A DNA stretch of 64,000 bases from M3007 sp040397785 (GTDB lineage Bacteria > Bacteroidota > Bacteroidia > Chitinophagales > Saprospiraceae): positions 1 to 64,000 of the forward strand of contig JBBAVI010000014.1 of NCBI GenBank assembly GCA_040397785.1. Direction: 5' to 3'. Shown here piece by piece: positions 17,058 through 25,200 of this stretch (positions within the stretch are counted from its first letter, which is position 1; every line of letters starts with the position of its first letter). The notes beneath the pieces were generated by a model that saw nothing but the letters and a program-made list of their open reading frames with translations, did no database searches and was not told where the DNA came from. The translations under genes and the position numbers were made by a program.

Positions 17058-18058
17058 TTTAGCAGTTGTTCTTTGTATTCTGGCAACAGATTTTTAAATT
17101 TATCGATGGTAGCTTTCAGACTTTCATGGGAATAGGCGCCCGATGCATTTTTGTGCCCGCCGCCGTTGAAATGTTTTTTGCAAATTTCCTGCACATCCAA
17201 ATCGCCTTTGGAGCGCAAACTCAATTTGACTACTGTAGGCTGGTTGTGGATAAAAGCCGCCAGTTTAACATCCCGCACACTGAGCAAATAATTCACAATG
17301 CCCTCTGTATCACCCCGTTGGATGTTAAATTGCTCATAGTCTTTTTTAGACAACCAGATCAGGGCCGTCCGAAATTCGGGGTAAAACTCCATGCGGTTGC
17401 TCAGGCAATGGCCCAGCAGGCGCAGGTTTTTTTCGGTTTGGGAGTTGAAAATCATATCCTGCACGGCAGTATCATCCGTTCCGCGCTCTACCAAATCGGC
17501 GGCGATGCGGTACACATTGGGGTTGGTGGCATAGCGGAACGAGCCGGTGTCGGTTACCAATCCGGTGTAAATACACTTGCCCACCATCGGCGTAATTTTC
17601 ATGTGGTCGCCCATGCCGACGATAAACTGATACACCATTTCGCAGGTGCTGCTGGCGGCGGTATCCGAGAAAATAAAGTCCGCAATCGGATCAGGATACA
17701 AGTGGTGATCGATCATGATGCGCGACCCTGGAAGGTCTTTCACATAATCGCCCAAGCGATCAATCCGGTTATACGCATTAAAATCGAGGAAAATGAACAG
17801 GTTTTTCTTGGTCAGCACGTGTTTGCACTCCTCGGTATGGATATCCCAGATCAAAACCTCTTCTGCACCGGGCAGGGCTTCAAATTCTACAGGAAATTCG
17901 GAAGGGAAAATCACATGCGTGGTGTGGCCATATTGGGCCAAATAGTGTTGCATGGCAAGCGAACTGCCGATCGCATCGCCGTCGGGGTTGCGGTGCGAAA
18001 GAATGGCCACATTTTGCGGCACACGGATCAGTTGCGATAAATCGGAAGAAAATTCCAT
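17054..18058 (-). CDS. DHH-family phosphoesterase, NrnA-like oligoribonuclease/pAp phosphatase
   Basis: 334 residues from ATG 18058; an upstream in-frame ATG at 18136 would add 26 residues unlike the family. The DHH domain shows motif I SHRNPDGDAIGSS (21-33), the DFNAYNRIDRLGD aspartate (92), the DHH motif IDHHLYP (116-122) and TDTGSFRYATN. The DHHA1 domain ends in FNGGGHKNASGAYS. Relatives degrade short RNA fragments (nanoRNA) and dephosphorylate 3'-phosphoadenosine 5'-phosphate in the cytoplasm, using manganese held by the Asp/His motifs. It opens the operon with two FKBP genes, and its stop overlaps the next start, a pairing without an obvious biochemical reason. Confidence 0.9.
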   Translation of the reverse strand: MEFSSDLSQLIRVPQNVAILSHRNPDGDAIGSSLAMQHYLAQYGHTTHVIFPSEFPVEFEALPGAEEVLIWDIHTEECKHVLTKKNLFIFLDFNAYNRIDRLGDYVKDLPGSRIMIDHHLYPDPIADFIFSDTAASSTCEMVYQFIVGMGDHMKITPMVGKCIYTGLVTDTGSFRYATNPNVYRIAADLVERGTDDTAVQDMIFNSQTEKNLRLLGHCLSNRMEFYPEFRTALIWLSKKDYEQFNIQRGDTEGIVNYLLSVRDVKLAAFIHNQPTVVKLSLRSKGDLDVQEICKKHFNGGGHKNASGAYSHESLKATIDKFKNLLPEYKEQLLK

Positions 18059-18197
18059 TGCTGCTGGTAAGAAAAAGTGGAATGGGGCTTTGATTTGAAC
18101 TGCCAATTGCTTTAGCGGCGTGCAAAAGTACGGCAATTCGTATGCATTCGAAGGTTAACAGGATATTATTTTTTTCAAAACGTATTTTAGAGGGCAG

Positions 18198-18225
18198 TTT
18201 GAAATAAAATCTCGCTGTACCTTTG
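18198..18225 (+). promoter_or_regulatory. probable promoter of ndk
   Basis: TTTG at 18198-18201 and TACCTTTG at 18218-18225 are separated by 16 bases, slightly short for the Bacteroidota consensus. The -7 element lies 40 bases before the ATG. Confidence 0.5.
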
Positions 18226-18264
18226 CGCCCGCTTAATAATTTTTTTTAAACTGATCTTATTCCT

Positions 18265-18684
18265 ATGGCTGGTAACAGAACCTTCACCATGATCAAGCCC
18301 GACGCAGTACGCGCCGGCAACATCGGTAACATTCTTCAAATGATCAACGCTGCTGGCTACCGTTTGGTTGCTATGAAGTTGACCCAATTGAGCAAAGAAA
18401 AAGCCGGTGAATTTTATGCTGTACACGCCGAACGCCCATTTTATGGCGAATTGGTTGACTTTATGAGCAGCGGTCCGATCGTTGCTGCCATTTTGGAGAA
18501 AGACAACGCGGTGGAAGATTTCCGCACCTTGATTGGCGCGACCAACCCTGCGAATGCTGCAGAAGGCACCATCCGTGCTAAATACGCAACCAGCGTAGGT
18601 GAAAATGCAGTACACGGTTCCGACAGCGATGAAAATGCAGCGATTGAAGGTGCATTCCACTTCGGTGGCGTAGAATTGTTCTAA
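18265..18684 (+). CDS. ndk: nucleoside diphosphate kinase
   Basis: 139 residues, full length for the family. It transfers the gamma-phosphate from ATP to nucleoside diphosphates through a phospho-histidine, balancing cytoplasmic NTP pools. The start RTFTMIKPDAV carries the ATP-binding lysine (K11). NPANAAEGTIRAKYA and the active-site loop ENAVHGSDSDENA with catalytic H117 are intact. It is monocistronic, preceded by a TAnnTTTG promoter and followed by a hairpin terminator. Confidence 0.97.
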   Translation: MAGNRTFTMIKPDAVRAGNIGNILQMINAAGYRLVAMKLTQLSKEKAGEFYAVHAERPFYGELVDFMSSGPIVAAILEKDNAVEDFRTLIGATNPANAAEGTIRAKYATSVGENAVHGSDSDENAAIEGAFHFGGVELF

Positions 18685-18737
18685 GCACACGACTCGATTA
18701 GGAGCCTGTTTGGGCATACAGCCCCTTAAAAAAGCCT

Positions 18738-18785
18738 AAAGCGGATAGGATTGAGCCAGAAGGCTTTCTCTTATCCGCTTTTTCG
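18738..18785 (+). terminator. terminator after ndk
   Basis: Arms AAAGCGGATA / TATCCGCTTT surround an inner loop that can itself pair (AGCCAGAAGGCT), followed by a T-run. Confidence 0.8.
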
Positions 18786-18815
18786 TTTTCTCAAAGTAGG
18801 CGTGTTGGTATTAAA

Positions 18816-19121
18816 TTAGTACATCATTAATTTACGACTGGCATTGCCGAAGGGCGTTTCGAGCCGGCAAGTGTAAAAGCCGGGTTCGCGCAAGTCGGCA
18901 CGGTGCAGCACCAGGTGGTTTTCGCCACCGGCATATACGCCGGATTTGCAATTGATTTCGCGGCCCATCGCATCAAAAATACGCAGCGCCACATGGGCGA
19001 TGGCTGGCAGGCGAAACCATAATTGGGTCATTTCAATAAACGGGTTCGGGGAATTTTGCAGGAGTTCCACGCCTTCCGCCTTTGCGGAGGTTTCCGGAAC
19101 ATTTGAATCTTGAATGATCAT
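18816..19121 (-). CDS. orphan T9SS type A sorting domain, small protein without signal peptide
   Basis: 101 residues. Nearly the whole protein is one T9SS type A C-terminal domain: LLQNSPNPFIEMTQLWFRLP (25-44), VALRIFDAMGREI, then GENHLVLHRADLREPGFYTC and the end GNASRKLMMY. There is no cargo region and no signal peptide; the first 20 residues are polar. A sorting domain cannot act from the cytoplasm, so the gene is either the remnant of a larger secreted protein or a small protein with a different job. The frame is intact from a proper ATG, which argues against simple decay. It lies between the ndk terminator and tRNA-Gly. Confidence 0.65.
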   Translation of the reverse strand: MIIQDSNVPETSAKAEGVELLQNSPNPFIEMTQLWFRLPAIAHVALRIFDAMGREINCKSGVYAGGENHLVLHRADLREPGFYTCRLETPFGNASRKLMMY

Positions 19122-19386
19122 GTTCGAAAATGGGTTGTATTACGGCCGAAGTTTTGATTAAAGCGTGGTTGGCCGCGCTACTTGGGTGTGTGAGTGAGAT
19201 AATATTCGGGTATTAAAGCGATTATGCGTTGTTAAATCCAAATCTTGTGCCAGAATTTGCGTTGGCTGAAAAATAGATGTTTTTTGTCGTTTGGCTTTCC
19301 GTTGTCAACTGCAACAAGCCCCACAAAAGGGCCTTTCAAAAAATCGGCCGAATGTACAACGCACTTTTGTTCTGTTGTATCGCGTA

Positions 19387-19418
19387 TTTGTAAAAATCGG
19401 GAGGAGTGCCTATATTTG
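19387..19418 (+). promoter_or_regulatory. promoter of tRNA-Gly
   Basis: TTTG (19387-19390), a 20-base spacer and TATATTTG (19411-19418) match the Bacteroidota -33/-7 promoter exactly. The tRNA begins 9 bases after the -7 box. This site shows that the consensus applies in this genome. Confidence 0.8.
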
Positions 19419-19426
19419 CTGAAAAT

Positions 19427-19499
19427 GCGGACATAGCTCAGTTGGTAGAGCGCTAGCTTCCCAAGCTGGAAGTCGCGAGTTCGAGTCTCGTTGTCCGCT
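19427..19499 (+). tRNA. tRNA-Gly (CCC)
   Basis: Cloverleaf with acceptor GCGGACA/TGTCCGC, D-arm AGCTCAGTTGGTAGAGC, anticodon arm CTAGC-TTCCCAA-GCTGG (anticodon CCC) and T-arm GCGAG-TTCGAGT-CTCGT. The discriminator is T, as in bacterial tRNA-Gly. CCA is not encoded. A restriction-modification pair starts about 170 bases downstream. Confidence 0.95.
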
Positions 19500-19508
19500 C
19501 TAGGTTGT

Positions 19509-19580
19509 TTCGCGCAGATGTTACGCGGATTTGTTTTCTCGGATGTTACGCGGAAGGGTTCTGTGTAACATCTGTGCGAA
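19509..19580. promoter_or_regulatory. inverted and direct repeats upstream of the R-M genes
   Basis: TTCGCGCAGATGTTAC (19509-19524) and GTAACATCTGTGCGAA (19565-19580) form a 16-bp inverted repeat with one mismatch. Between and overlapping them GATGTTACGCGGA occurs twice (19517-19529, 19542-19554). It lies between tRNA-Gly and the methyltransferase gene and could be an operator for the R-M pair, a terminator of the tRNA transcript, or a border of the acquired segment. Confidence 0.5.
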
Positions 19581-19672
19581 ATGAAAATATGTGGTACGCT
19601 CCATACCACCCAATGGCGATTAGGATTGCCAATTTAGGTTTATTTTGAAGTGAAGTCATTGACAAAGAAGTG

Positions 19673-21166
19673 ATGTTAAATTCTACTGAAACCATGTTCG
19701 CACAGATTGACATATCAAGGAGAGAAGCAACGGAACTCCTCGACCAGGCTAAACGTGCTGATCTTGGCCAGTTCTTTACGCCATACACAATTGCACGTTT
19801 TATGGCATCGCTCTTCCATGTTAATGGTAAAAGCCATATTAGCCTACTCGATGCAGGAGCCGGAATTGGTTCTTTGAGTGTCGCGTTTCTTGAGCAATTT
19901 GCCACTGCTCCCCGAACAAAATTGGAAATTGTCGCTTATGAATTGGACAGCGCCGTTTCTTCCGTCTTAAAAGTAAATCTAAAGGAATACTGCGAACACT
20001 TTTCAGAAAGCAACATTACCTCAGAAGTTCTGGAAGGCGATTTTATTCGTGAAGGGGTTATCAAATACCTTACCGCAAAGTATAAGCCGGTCGATTATGC
20101 AATCCTCAACCCGCCCTATCGGAAAATAAACAGCGATTCAGATCATCGGCTGTTACTCCGAAAAGTTGGTATTGAAACAGTGAATCTCTATGCTGCCTTT
20201 GTAGCACTGTCGATATTGTTTCTTAAAAGTGAAGGTGAATTGGTTGCCATCATTCCACGTAGTTTTTGTAATGGTCCCTACTTCAAGCCCTTTCGAGCGT
20301 TTTTATTAGCGAGAACAGCCCTTAAACAGATACATATTTTCACAGCAAGGGATAAGGCTTTTAAAGAGGATAGCGTGTTGCAGGAAAACATCATTATCCA
20401 CTTGGTTAAAGACGTGGAACAAGCGAATGTGAAAATATCATCTTCATCGGGAGATGATTTTTCAGATTACAGTGCGTTTGAGGTTCCGTTTCACCGGATC
20501 GTTTCGCCAAATGATCCGGAGAAGTTTATCCATATTCCTACGACTGAAGAAAACTTATATAAAACCTCTTTTGATAACTTCTCTCACGCGCTTTCCGACC
20601 TCGGTATTGAAGTTTCAACAGGGCCCGTTGTAGATTTCAGGGTGAAGGAATTTTTACGGAAAGAATCTGATAATGACACAGCCCCTCTGCTTTATCCAGC
20701 TCATTTTGGGGATAAGCACATTAACTGGCCGAAAACGAATTTTAGAAAATCAAATGCTCTAGTTATTGCCCCGGAAACAAAGAAGCAGTTTTTCCCTTCC
20801 GGATGCTATACTCTTATACGTAGATTCTCCTCCAAAGAAGAAAAACGACGGATTGTTGCTCGTATCGTAACGCCTTCTGATTTGCCAGGGGATTTAGTAG
20901 GATTTGAAAACCACCTAAATGTTTTTCATCAAGGGAAAACAGGATTGTCAGAGGAGTTAGCTTTGGGCTTGGCGGTCTACTTGAATTCAACTTTGATAGA
21001 CCAGTACTTCAGGCAGTTTAATGGTCATACTCAAGTGAATGTTACTGATTTGCGCCTGCTTAAATACCCAAGCAAACCTGTACTTATTGAACTAGGTATC
21101 TGGGCAAAACAAATGCAGTGCTTTGACCAGACAATTATCGACTCTAAAATTTCAACCCTTATATGA
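19673..21166 (+). CDS. type II N6-adenine DNA methyltransferase, PstI/BsuBI type
   Basis: 497 residues from ATG 19673. The SAM-binding motif LLDAGAGIGSLS (58-69) and the catalytic motif NPPY (146-149, in DYAILNPPYRKI) define an amino-methyltransferase of the Eco57I-like/gamma class; an N-terminal LGQFFTPYTIARFM segment precedes them, as is usual. Length and order match M.PstI/M.BsuBI (about 500 residues), which methylate adenine in CTGCAG. Partnership with a PstI/BsuBI-family nuclease overlapping by four bases supports that specificity, though it is inferred from family only. The C-terminal half should be the target-recognition part. The gene must protect the host genome from the neighbour enzyme. 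Confidence 0.9.
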   Translation: MLNSTETMFAQIDISRREATELLDQAKRADLGQFFTPYTIARFMASLFHVNGKSHISLLDAGAGIGSLSVAFLEQFATAPRTKLEIVAYELDSAVSSVLKVNLKEYCEHFSESNITSEVLEGDFIREGVIKYLTAKYKPVDYAILNPPYRKINSDSDHRLLLRKVGIETVNLYAAFVALSILFLKSEGELVAIIPRSFCNGPYFKPFRAFLLARTALKQIHIFTARDKAFKEDSVLQENIIIHLVKDVEQANVKISSSSGDDFSDYSAFEVPFHRIVSPNDPEKFIHIPTTEENLYKTSFDNFSHALSDLGIEVSTGPVVDFRVKEFLRKESDNDTAPLLYPAHFGDKHINWPKTNFRKSNALVIAPETKKQFFPSGCYTLIRRFSSKEEKRRIVARIVTPSDLPGDLVGFENHLNVFHQGKTGLSEELALGLAVYLNSTLIDQYFRQFNGHTQVNVTDLRLLKYPSKPVLIELGIWAKQMQCFDQTIIDSKISTLI

Positions 21167-22101
21167 CCAAAGATAAAATCGAACAAGCGCTTCAAATCAT
21201 CAAATCATTGGGGCTTCCAAAAGAGCAACACAATGAGCGTTCCGCGCTTTGCTTGCTCGCTTTGCTCAACCTTACTCCTGAAAAATCTTGGGTAGATTCA
21301 GAATCTCCATTGATTGGTATTACTCCAATGATGGATTTTGCTCGCCAAAAATATGGAAAGGAATACGCACCTAATTCACGAGAAACTTTTCGCCGGTATA
21401 CGATGCATCAATTTGTGGATGCTGGTATCGCCCTTTACAATCCTGATGATCCAACAAGGCCAGTAAACAGTCCAAAAGCTGTTTACCAAATCGCGCCAGA
21501 AGCTTTGGAACTTATTAAGATGCACGGCACTGATTCTTGGGTAAAGGCACTATATAATTTTATAGATGTGAAACACACTTTAGCTGCACGCTATGCGAAA
21601 GAACGTGAGCACAATAAACTGCCGGTCAAGTTGAAAAACGGACTTGAGTTTCAAATCAGTCCAGGAGAACATAGCGAATTAATTAAAGCGATCATCGAGG
21701 AATTTGCACCAAGATTTACACCAGGTGCGCAGTTGATTTATGCAGGAGACACAGGTGAAAAATGGGGTTATTTTGATGCTGTAACCTTGGAGGAATTAGG
21801 TGTCGTTGTGGATTCACATGGAAAAATGCCGGATGTGATGCTCTACTGGCCGGAAAATAATTGGCTGATTTTAGTTGAATCCGTAACGAGTCATGGACCT
21901 GTCAATCCCAAACGACATGCTGAACTTGCCCGCTTATTTGAAAATTCAACCGTTGGAATTGTTTATGTCACAGATTTTCCGACCCGGTTCATCATGGGAA
22001 AATACTTGGGCGACATTGCCTGGGAAACGGAGGTTTGGGTCGCGGATTCTCCTTCGCATATGATTCATTTTAATGGGGAGCGGTTTTTGGGCCCTTATTA
22101 G
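21163..22101 (+). CDS. type II restriction endonuclease, BsuBI/PstI family
   Basis: 312 residues, close to the usual size of about 316-326. An N-terminal winged-helix-like region (1-about 150) contains the family segment YAPNSRETFRRYTMHQFVDA (68-87). The catalytic C-terminal domain shows LIYAGDTGEKWGYFDA (191-206), PDVMLYW (223-229) and LILVESVTSHGPVNPKRHAE (235-254), matching the PD-(D/E)xK-like BsuBI/PstI core. It should cleave unmethylated CTGCAG sites in incoming DNA. The start ATGA overlaps the methyltransferase stop, so the toxic nuclease is translated after its protector. The frame is complete, and the system looks functional. Confidence 0.92.
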   Translation: MTKDKIEQALQIIKSLGLPKEQHNERSALCLLALLNLTPEKSWVDSESPLIGITPMMDFARQKYGKEYAPNSRETFRRYTMHQFVDAGIALYNPDDPTRPVNSPKAVYQIAPEALELIKMHGTDSWVKALYNFIDVKHTLAARYAKEREHNKLPVKLKNGLEFQISPGEHSELIKAIIEEFAPRFTPGAQLIYAGDTGEKWGYFDAVTLEELGVVVDSHGKMPDVMLYWPENNWLILVESVTSHGPVNPKRHAELARLFENSTVGIVYVTDFPTRFIMGKYLGDIAWETEVWVADSPSHMIHFNGERFLGPY

Positions 22102-22190
22102 TATATTTCATCGGATTGAAGGGTATTTTGAAGTATTTAGAGTTCGCTTTTTCGACCGATAAAAGACTATACCATGTTTAAAACCGTTAT

Positions 22191-22232
22191 AGCGTGCGGA
22201 ATGTGTGCTAATATAGGCACATTCCGCACGCT
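22191..22232. terminator. long perfect hairpin between R-M genes and the metalloprotease
   Basis: Perfect 15-bp arms AGCGTGCGGAATGTG / CACATTCCGCACGCT with a 12-base loop. It lies in the gap between two convergent genes and can work for both. It has no T-run and is also like a REP element. Confidence 0.65.
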
Positions 22233-22262
22233 ACGAACGAAGTTCGCCTGTGAAAGCCACAC

Positions 22263-25200
22263 CTACTTTACAATAATAAACCGACCGCCGGCTACCCCGC
22301 CGTCTGCTCGTCTGAACATCAGGAAATAATTGCCTTGCGGGAAATGTTTGGTGTGAAAAACAACTGCTTTGCCGGGAGAAACCTGAATATCCTGTGTCTG
22401 GATGCGTTGCCCGATGGGGTTATAAATTTCTACGCTGCCTGCGACTAATTCGTTTCCTGCAAATACAAGGTTCAGTACATCGTCTGCCGGATTTGGGTAG
22501 AGCACGAACTGGATTTTGCTGGAACGTCCACTGTCCATATTTCCAAATAACGGGTTTACCGCACTGACATTCGTAGAATCGTCTACCAGGCCATCGCAGT
22601 CGTCGTCAAGCCCATTGCTGATTTCGGTAGCGTTCGGGTAGATTGCGCTGTTGTTGTCGTCGCAGTCCGTAGAATCATTCACGTAACCCGGAGATGCCGT
22701 GCAAGCTTGTATGCTGACGGAGGCATTACCGTAACCATCGCCATCCGCATCGGCATAAAAAGTGGAGGGCACAGACGGGAAGCCGAGGCTCCAGGCATTC
22801 AAACTACCGCCGTCCTCGTACACATCTATGACCGTCAACGTCCAGGTTCCATTCGGGTTTTCCCCGTCGAAAGCCGATAAAGGCTCGAACGGTTTATAGG
22901 TCCCGTTATTGGTCGGTGGACAAGGGAAAGTGCCATAATTGGCCGGTGCTTCATCGTCGAAATTGATGAGCATATCATCCTGGTCGCCACAAATCGATTT
23001 TAGCAATGTAACTTCCGTGCCTTGCGGGCTTTTCAATTTGACCGTCAAATCGGCAATCCAGATGTGGAAAATGTTGAGGTTCAAGACATTTAAATCTACT
23101 AGATTCGTTACCGGACTATTGATCGTGAGGTTAGAGATGATGGTTTGCCCATCTGGTATCGGAACGGGTAAATCGGTGCTGGCGAGGACATTCGGGATGT
23201 CATCTATGATGCCACTGCAGTCGTCGTCAATCCCGTTGCAAATTTCGGTGGCGTTCGAGTTAATTGCACTGTTTTGATCATCGCAATCGGTCGAATTCGC
23301 TACAGCTGGCCCTGTGAAGTTGCAGCCCACTTTTTCGCCGCCGAAACCGTCTCCGTCAAGGTCTTGGAACAAAATCCCGGGCAGGTCGCTGGAAACAACA
23401 TTCGAGGCGGTGCCGTTCATCGCCAGATTGCGGACAGCAGCCGGGCCGTAGGTACTTGCCAAATTTGAGAAATCCGTCACAGCAAGGTTATCGCCGTAAG
23501 GTTGCCCGGTTTCAAAATCATAGTAGGCTTTCAAATCGGGTTCGTTGCCGCTGGGGTAACAAACCAAGTCTTGCTTCAACTCGTCAAGGCTGCGAACAGC
23601 GCTCCAGATCTTGATTTCATCCAGTGAACCATTGAAATTGGCCCAAGAGCCGTTCTTCCCCGCGCCAAAAACCAGGTCGGTTGTGTTGTCGCCAGGTTGG
23701 GCGAAAGCGTCGCCGTAGGTTTGGCTCTGGACAAAATTTCCATTCAAATAAAAACTAACTGTGCGGTTGGCGGTCGCTCTGGTGATAGTAACATTAGTCC
23801 AATTACCCGGTTCCAGGTTGTTGGGAAAAATCATGTCCACCGTGTTGTCGTATCCACAGCAATCGTCGGAGTGCTTGTATCGGATTTGGCGGTTGGTCAA
23901 ACCAACGATAAATTCACGGCCATTGAAAATCAAGGTCTGTTCTCCGTTAAAATAATCTGGTTTCACCCAAAACGAAATGGTCAAATCGCCCGTCAAGGCC
24001 TGCCCATTTTGCCCGACCGCGAGGTAGTCATTCATGCCGTCGAAATGCAGCCCACGACGGCAATTTTCCGTATTGATTGAAACCGAAAGTGCCTGGTCGT
24101 TCGAGTTGCCACAGTTGTTAGAGGCTTTTACTTTTAAAATGCTACCTGCGCCGTTGGCTGTTACGTTGATGCTCGTGGACGTTGAATTCCCGGTCCAGCC
24201 GGAGGGTAAAGTCCAGATATAACTGTCCGCTCCTGCTACAGGGGCAATCGAGTAAGTCAAGGTTGCGTTTGCGCAAATCAGCGCGCCGCCTGAAATCGCG
24301 GCAGGCATATCTGGCCCGGAAGTAGAACAGTTTACTTTCAAAATTGCCACTTCGGAGGTATCGATGAGACAATTGTTTGATACAATACAACGGAACTTGC
24401 GGCCGTCGAGCGATAATGCCGCTGAAGGAATGGCGTAAGTGGCTGTGGTCGCGCCGGAAATGTTTGAATAACTCGCGCCGCCATCGCTACTTTCTTGCCA
24501 CAAATAGGTCGTTGTGCCATTGCCATTTGAAACGCCGACAGAGTATTCGACCGCAGCGTCCTGATTAACCGTTTGGGAAGCGGGTTGCGTCGTAATTGCC
24601 ACCACAATGGGTTCAACCGCAAAGGTTTGCGCAGCAGTTATGATACCGCAGGCGTCTATTCCTGTCACGCTGATTGTGCCGGAGGTGCCAGCCGGTTTTA
24701 CAAAAATCATGTTTCCAAAATTCGTTACCGACCAGTTGGCCGGTGTTGTCCACGACCAGGAAACAATGTTTGGATTGGGTGTTACAAAATAAGTGAAGTA
24801 GTTGTCAACACAAGGCGCCGCCGGGCCGGTGATGGCACTCAAAACCTGCGTCAAGCAAGGCGAATTTAAGGTCGCTGGGGGCGTAGATTTTAAGTCGCAG
24901 CCGTTTGAGATAAAGCATTTGAATTGCCAGCCATTTTGTGTGGTGCTGGCAACGTTTAAACTGTAGGTATTTTCAGTTGCGCCATCAATTTCAGCAAAAG
25001 TTGAACCGCCGTTGCTGCTGCGGTACCATTGATATGACAGGTTGTTGCCCGAAGCGACCACGGTAAAAGTGGCTGTCTCGCCGATGGAGATGGATTGATT
25101 GGCGGGATTCGTGGTGATCGCAATGGCGCCGTCCGCGCAGTTTGGACAATCGATGATATTGGCAGTTGAAAGGCTGTTGTAAGCGCCGTTCTGTATTAAT

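Noticed and set aside
17066..18040. 324-codon plus-strand frame opposite the DHH phosphoesterase
   Set aside because: It is antisense to a gene with clear DHH and GGGH motifs. Its translation is rich in His/Phe/Ile in the way mirror frames are, and no domain is visible.
19427..22101. tRNA-Gly as integration site of a genomic island carrying the R-M genes
   Set aside because: No integrase gene and no second copy of the tRNA 3' end were found within the window. The neighbourhood alone is not enough.
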